A DNA stretch of 47,314 nt from Blastocatellia bacterium (lineage in GTDB: Bacteria; Acidobacteriota; Blastocatellia; RBC074). Below, piece by piece: positions 46,334-47,314 of the stretch (position 1 is the stretch's first letter; each line of letters opens with the position of its first letter). The translations under genes were made by a program, and so were the position numbers. The notes under the pieces are model-generated. The model made no database searches and was not told the origin of the DNA. It saw only the letters and a list, made by a program, of their open reading frames with translations. The stretch lies in contig JAEUQN010000032.1 in NCBI GenBank assembly GCA_016789725.1, forward strand, positions 1 to 47,314. Reading direction: 5' to 3'.

Positions 46334-47314
46334 TTATATGACCGCCTCTGACTGTTGCGGGTCATACATTTTCTCACGGATGAAAAGCGCGGGAATGATG
46401 CCCGTCAGGAAGTAGGCCCCGCCCATAATAATCAGGCCGAGACCGATGGAGTAATTGGTTGCAACAATCCCGATCAGCCACGGCGCAATTGCCGCGCCGA
46501 CTCGCCCGATGTTATAGGCACCGCCGACGGCTGTGCCTCGGATGTGCGTGGCAAAACTTTCGGTCATATACGTGGCATTCACTCCGTAGGGCACGCCGTA
46601 AAGGAACCCGAAGATGGTCAACAAAACAATGATGTTCCCCGGCGTATGGAACTGCACAATGAAGGGTAGAAATGCCGCAGTGGCCAGCCCGCCGAAGACG
46701 TACATCCAGCGGCGGCCCAGCTTATCTGCCAGATACCCGGCGACGATCTTGCCCAAAACCATTGCCACGTAGGTGCCGACCAGGTATCCCGTCATCGCCG
46801 TAAAGTTGAATCCAAGCTCGTTGACGATATAGGTCGGCAACCAGTTGTTTACGCCGTAATAGCCAAATTGTAGGAAGCACGAAGTCAGCGTCCACAGCAG
46901 AAAGATTTGGCGTTGCTGCGCACTGGCAAAGACGGCTTTCCACTGGCGCTGCGTTGTTGCGCGCGCGCGCACGTGTTGTTGCCAGCCCGGCGGCTCCGGC
47001 ACGACGCGGCGAATAAACAACGCCAACAGCACCGGGACAATTGCCGTGGCAAACAGTGGACGCCACCCGTACGCCGGAATAATCGCCCCCGCCAGCACCG
47101 TTGCCACCACATAGCCCACCGACCAGCCCGCCTGCAATGTGCCGAGCACCGTCGTGCGCCGTTCGGTGGGGACATACTCGGCCATCAGCGTATTGCACAC
47201 GACATATTCCGCGCCCAGGCCCAGTGCAGAGAGAAACCGCAGCAGCGCAAACTGCCAGTAGTTCTGCGTCAATCCCAGCGCAGCAGTACCGATAGAAAAC
47301 ACGACGATTGTCCA
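46334..47314 (-). CDS. MFS transporter, 5' end outside the window
   Basis: This major-facilitator transporter is cut by the window end; 327 codons are visible and the first helix or two are missing. The visible part starts in helix 3 (FALLRFLSALGLGAEYVV), and has AEYVPTERR TTVLGTLQAGWS, a middle loop of about 40 aa, GYLADKLGRRWMYVFGG (the second-half loop motif) and RGTAVGGAYNIGRVGAAIAPW. The pattern fits the aromatic acid:H+ symporter branch. It lies 47 nt upstream of the M20 gene on the same strand, so import of that enzyme's substrate or product is plausible. Substrate unknown. Confidence 0.88.
   Translation of the reverse strand, partial: WTIVVFSIGTAALGLTQNYWQFALLRFLSALGLGAEYVVCNTLMAEYVPTERRTTVLGTLQAGWSVGYVVATVLAGAIIPAYGWRPLFATAIVPVLLALFIRRVVPEPPGWQQHVRARATTQRQWKAVFASAQQRQIFLLWTLTSCFLQFGYYGVNNWLPTYIVNELGFNFTAMTGYLVGTYVAMVLGKIVAGYLADKLGRRWMYVFGGLATAAFLPFIVQFHTPGNIIVLLTIFGFLYGVPYGVNATYMTESFATHIRGTAVGGAYNIGRVGAAIAPWLIGIVATNYSIGLGLIIMGGAYFLTGIIPALFIREKMYDPQQSEAVI

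Overview
The window reads as a chromosomal segment of a Gram-negative, chemoheterotrophic bacterium, most likely an acidobacterium of the Blastocatellia type. This is inferred from an outer-membrane TonB-dependent receptor with an N-terminal carboxypeptidase-regulatory domain, a VWA protein of the acidobacterial VWFA-related type, many secreted hydrolases, a Lol-like lipoprotein export cluster and mid-range GC. No rRNA, tRNA, phage, insertion sequence or CRISPR array was seen. About 38 genes are supported.

Left part (1-16.4 kb): an M16 peptidase pair (one chain with the zinc site, one without), a secreted two-module GH10 xylanase, and a three-gene operon on the minus strand. That operon holds a small membrane protein, a bestrophin-family channel and an LCIB/theta-type carbonic anhydrase. 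It pairs the same two protein families that cooperate in the algal CO2-concentrating mechanism and is the most striking system here. Next come a divergent SDR oxidoreductase/AraC regulator pair with direct repeats between them, a secreted phosphodiesterase, a VapBC toxin-antitoxin pair, a TonB receptor, a small secreted GPNG-repeat protein followed by a perfect 25-bp hairpin, and a class III aminotransferase.

Middle (16.5-31.4 kb): alpha-glucan genes (malQ, a pullulanase-type GH13), two tandem secreted sulfatases, a remnant of a DNA alkylation repair gene fused by TAATG to an APC permease, a secreted hypothetical protein, a secreted alpha/beta hydrolase and a VWA protein. Convergent to these lies an operon of LolB-like lipoprotein, FtsX/LolC-type permease, LolD-type ATPase, a small membrane protein and a LolA-like carrier. 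Together these look like a compact lipoprotein-sorting machine.

Right part (31.6-47.3 kb): an alpha-methylacyl-CoA racemase, then the conserved translation/SRP block (read from ffh: ffh, rpsP, khpA, rimM, trmD, rplS, a terminator-like hairpin, rnhB). argS is divergent to ffh and carries two unusual short tandem repeats (7-nt and 8-nt units) in frame. A type I-beta DAHP synthase follows. On the minus strand lie a secreted TPR-CHAT protease with about nine 120-bp tandem repeats and a papain/AvrRpt2-like cysteine peptidase just downstream of it. The window closes with an M20 amidohydrolase and a truncated MFS transporter that runs off the end.
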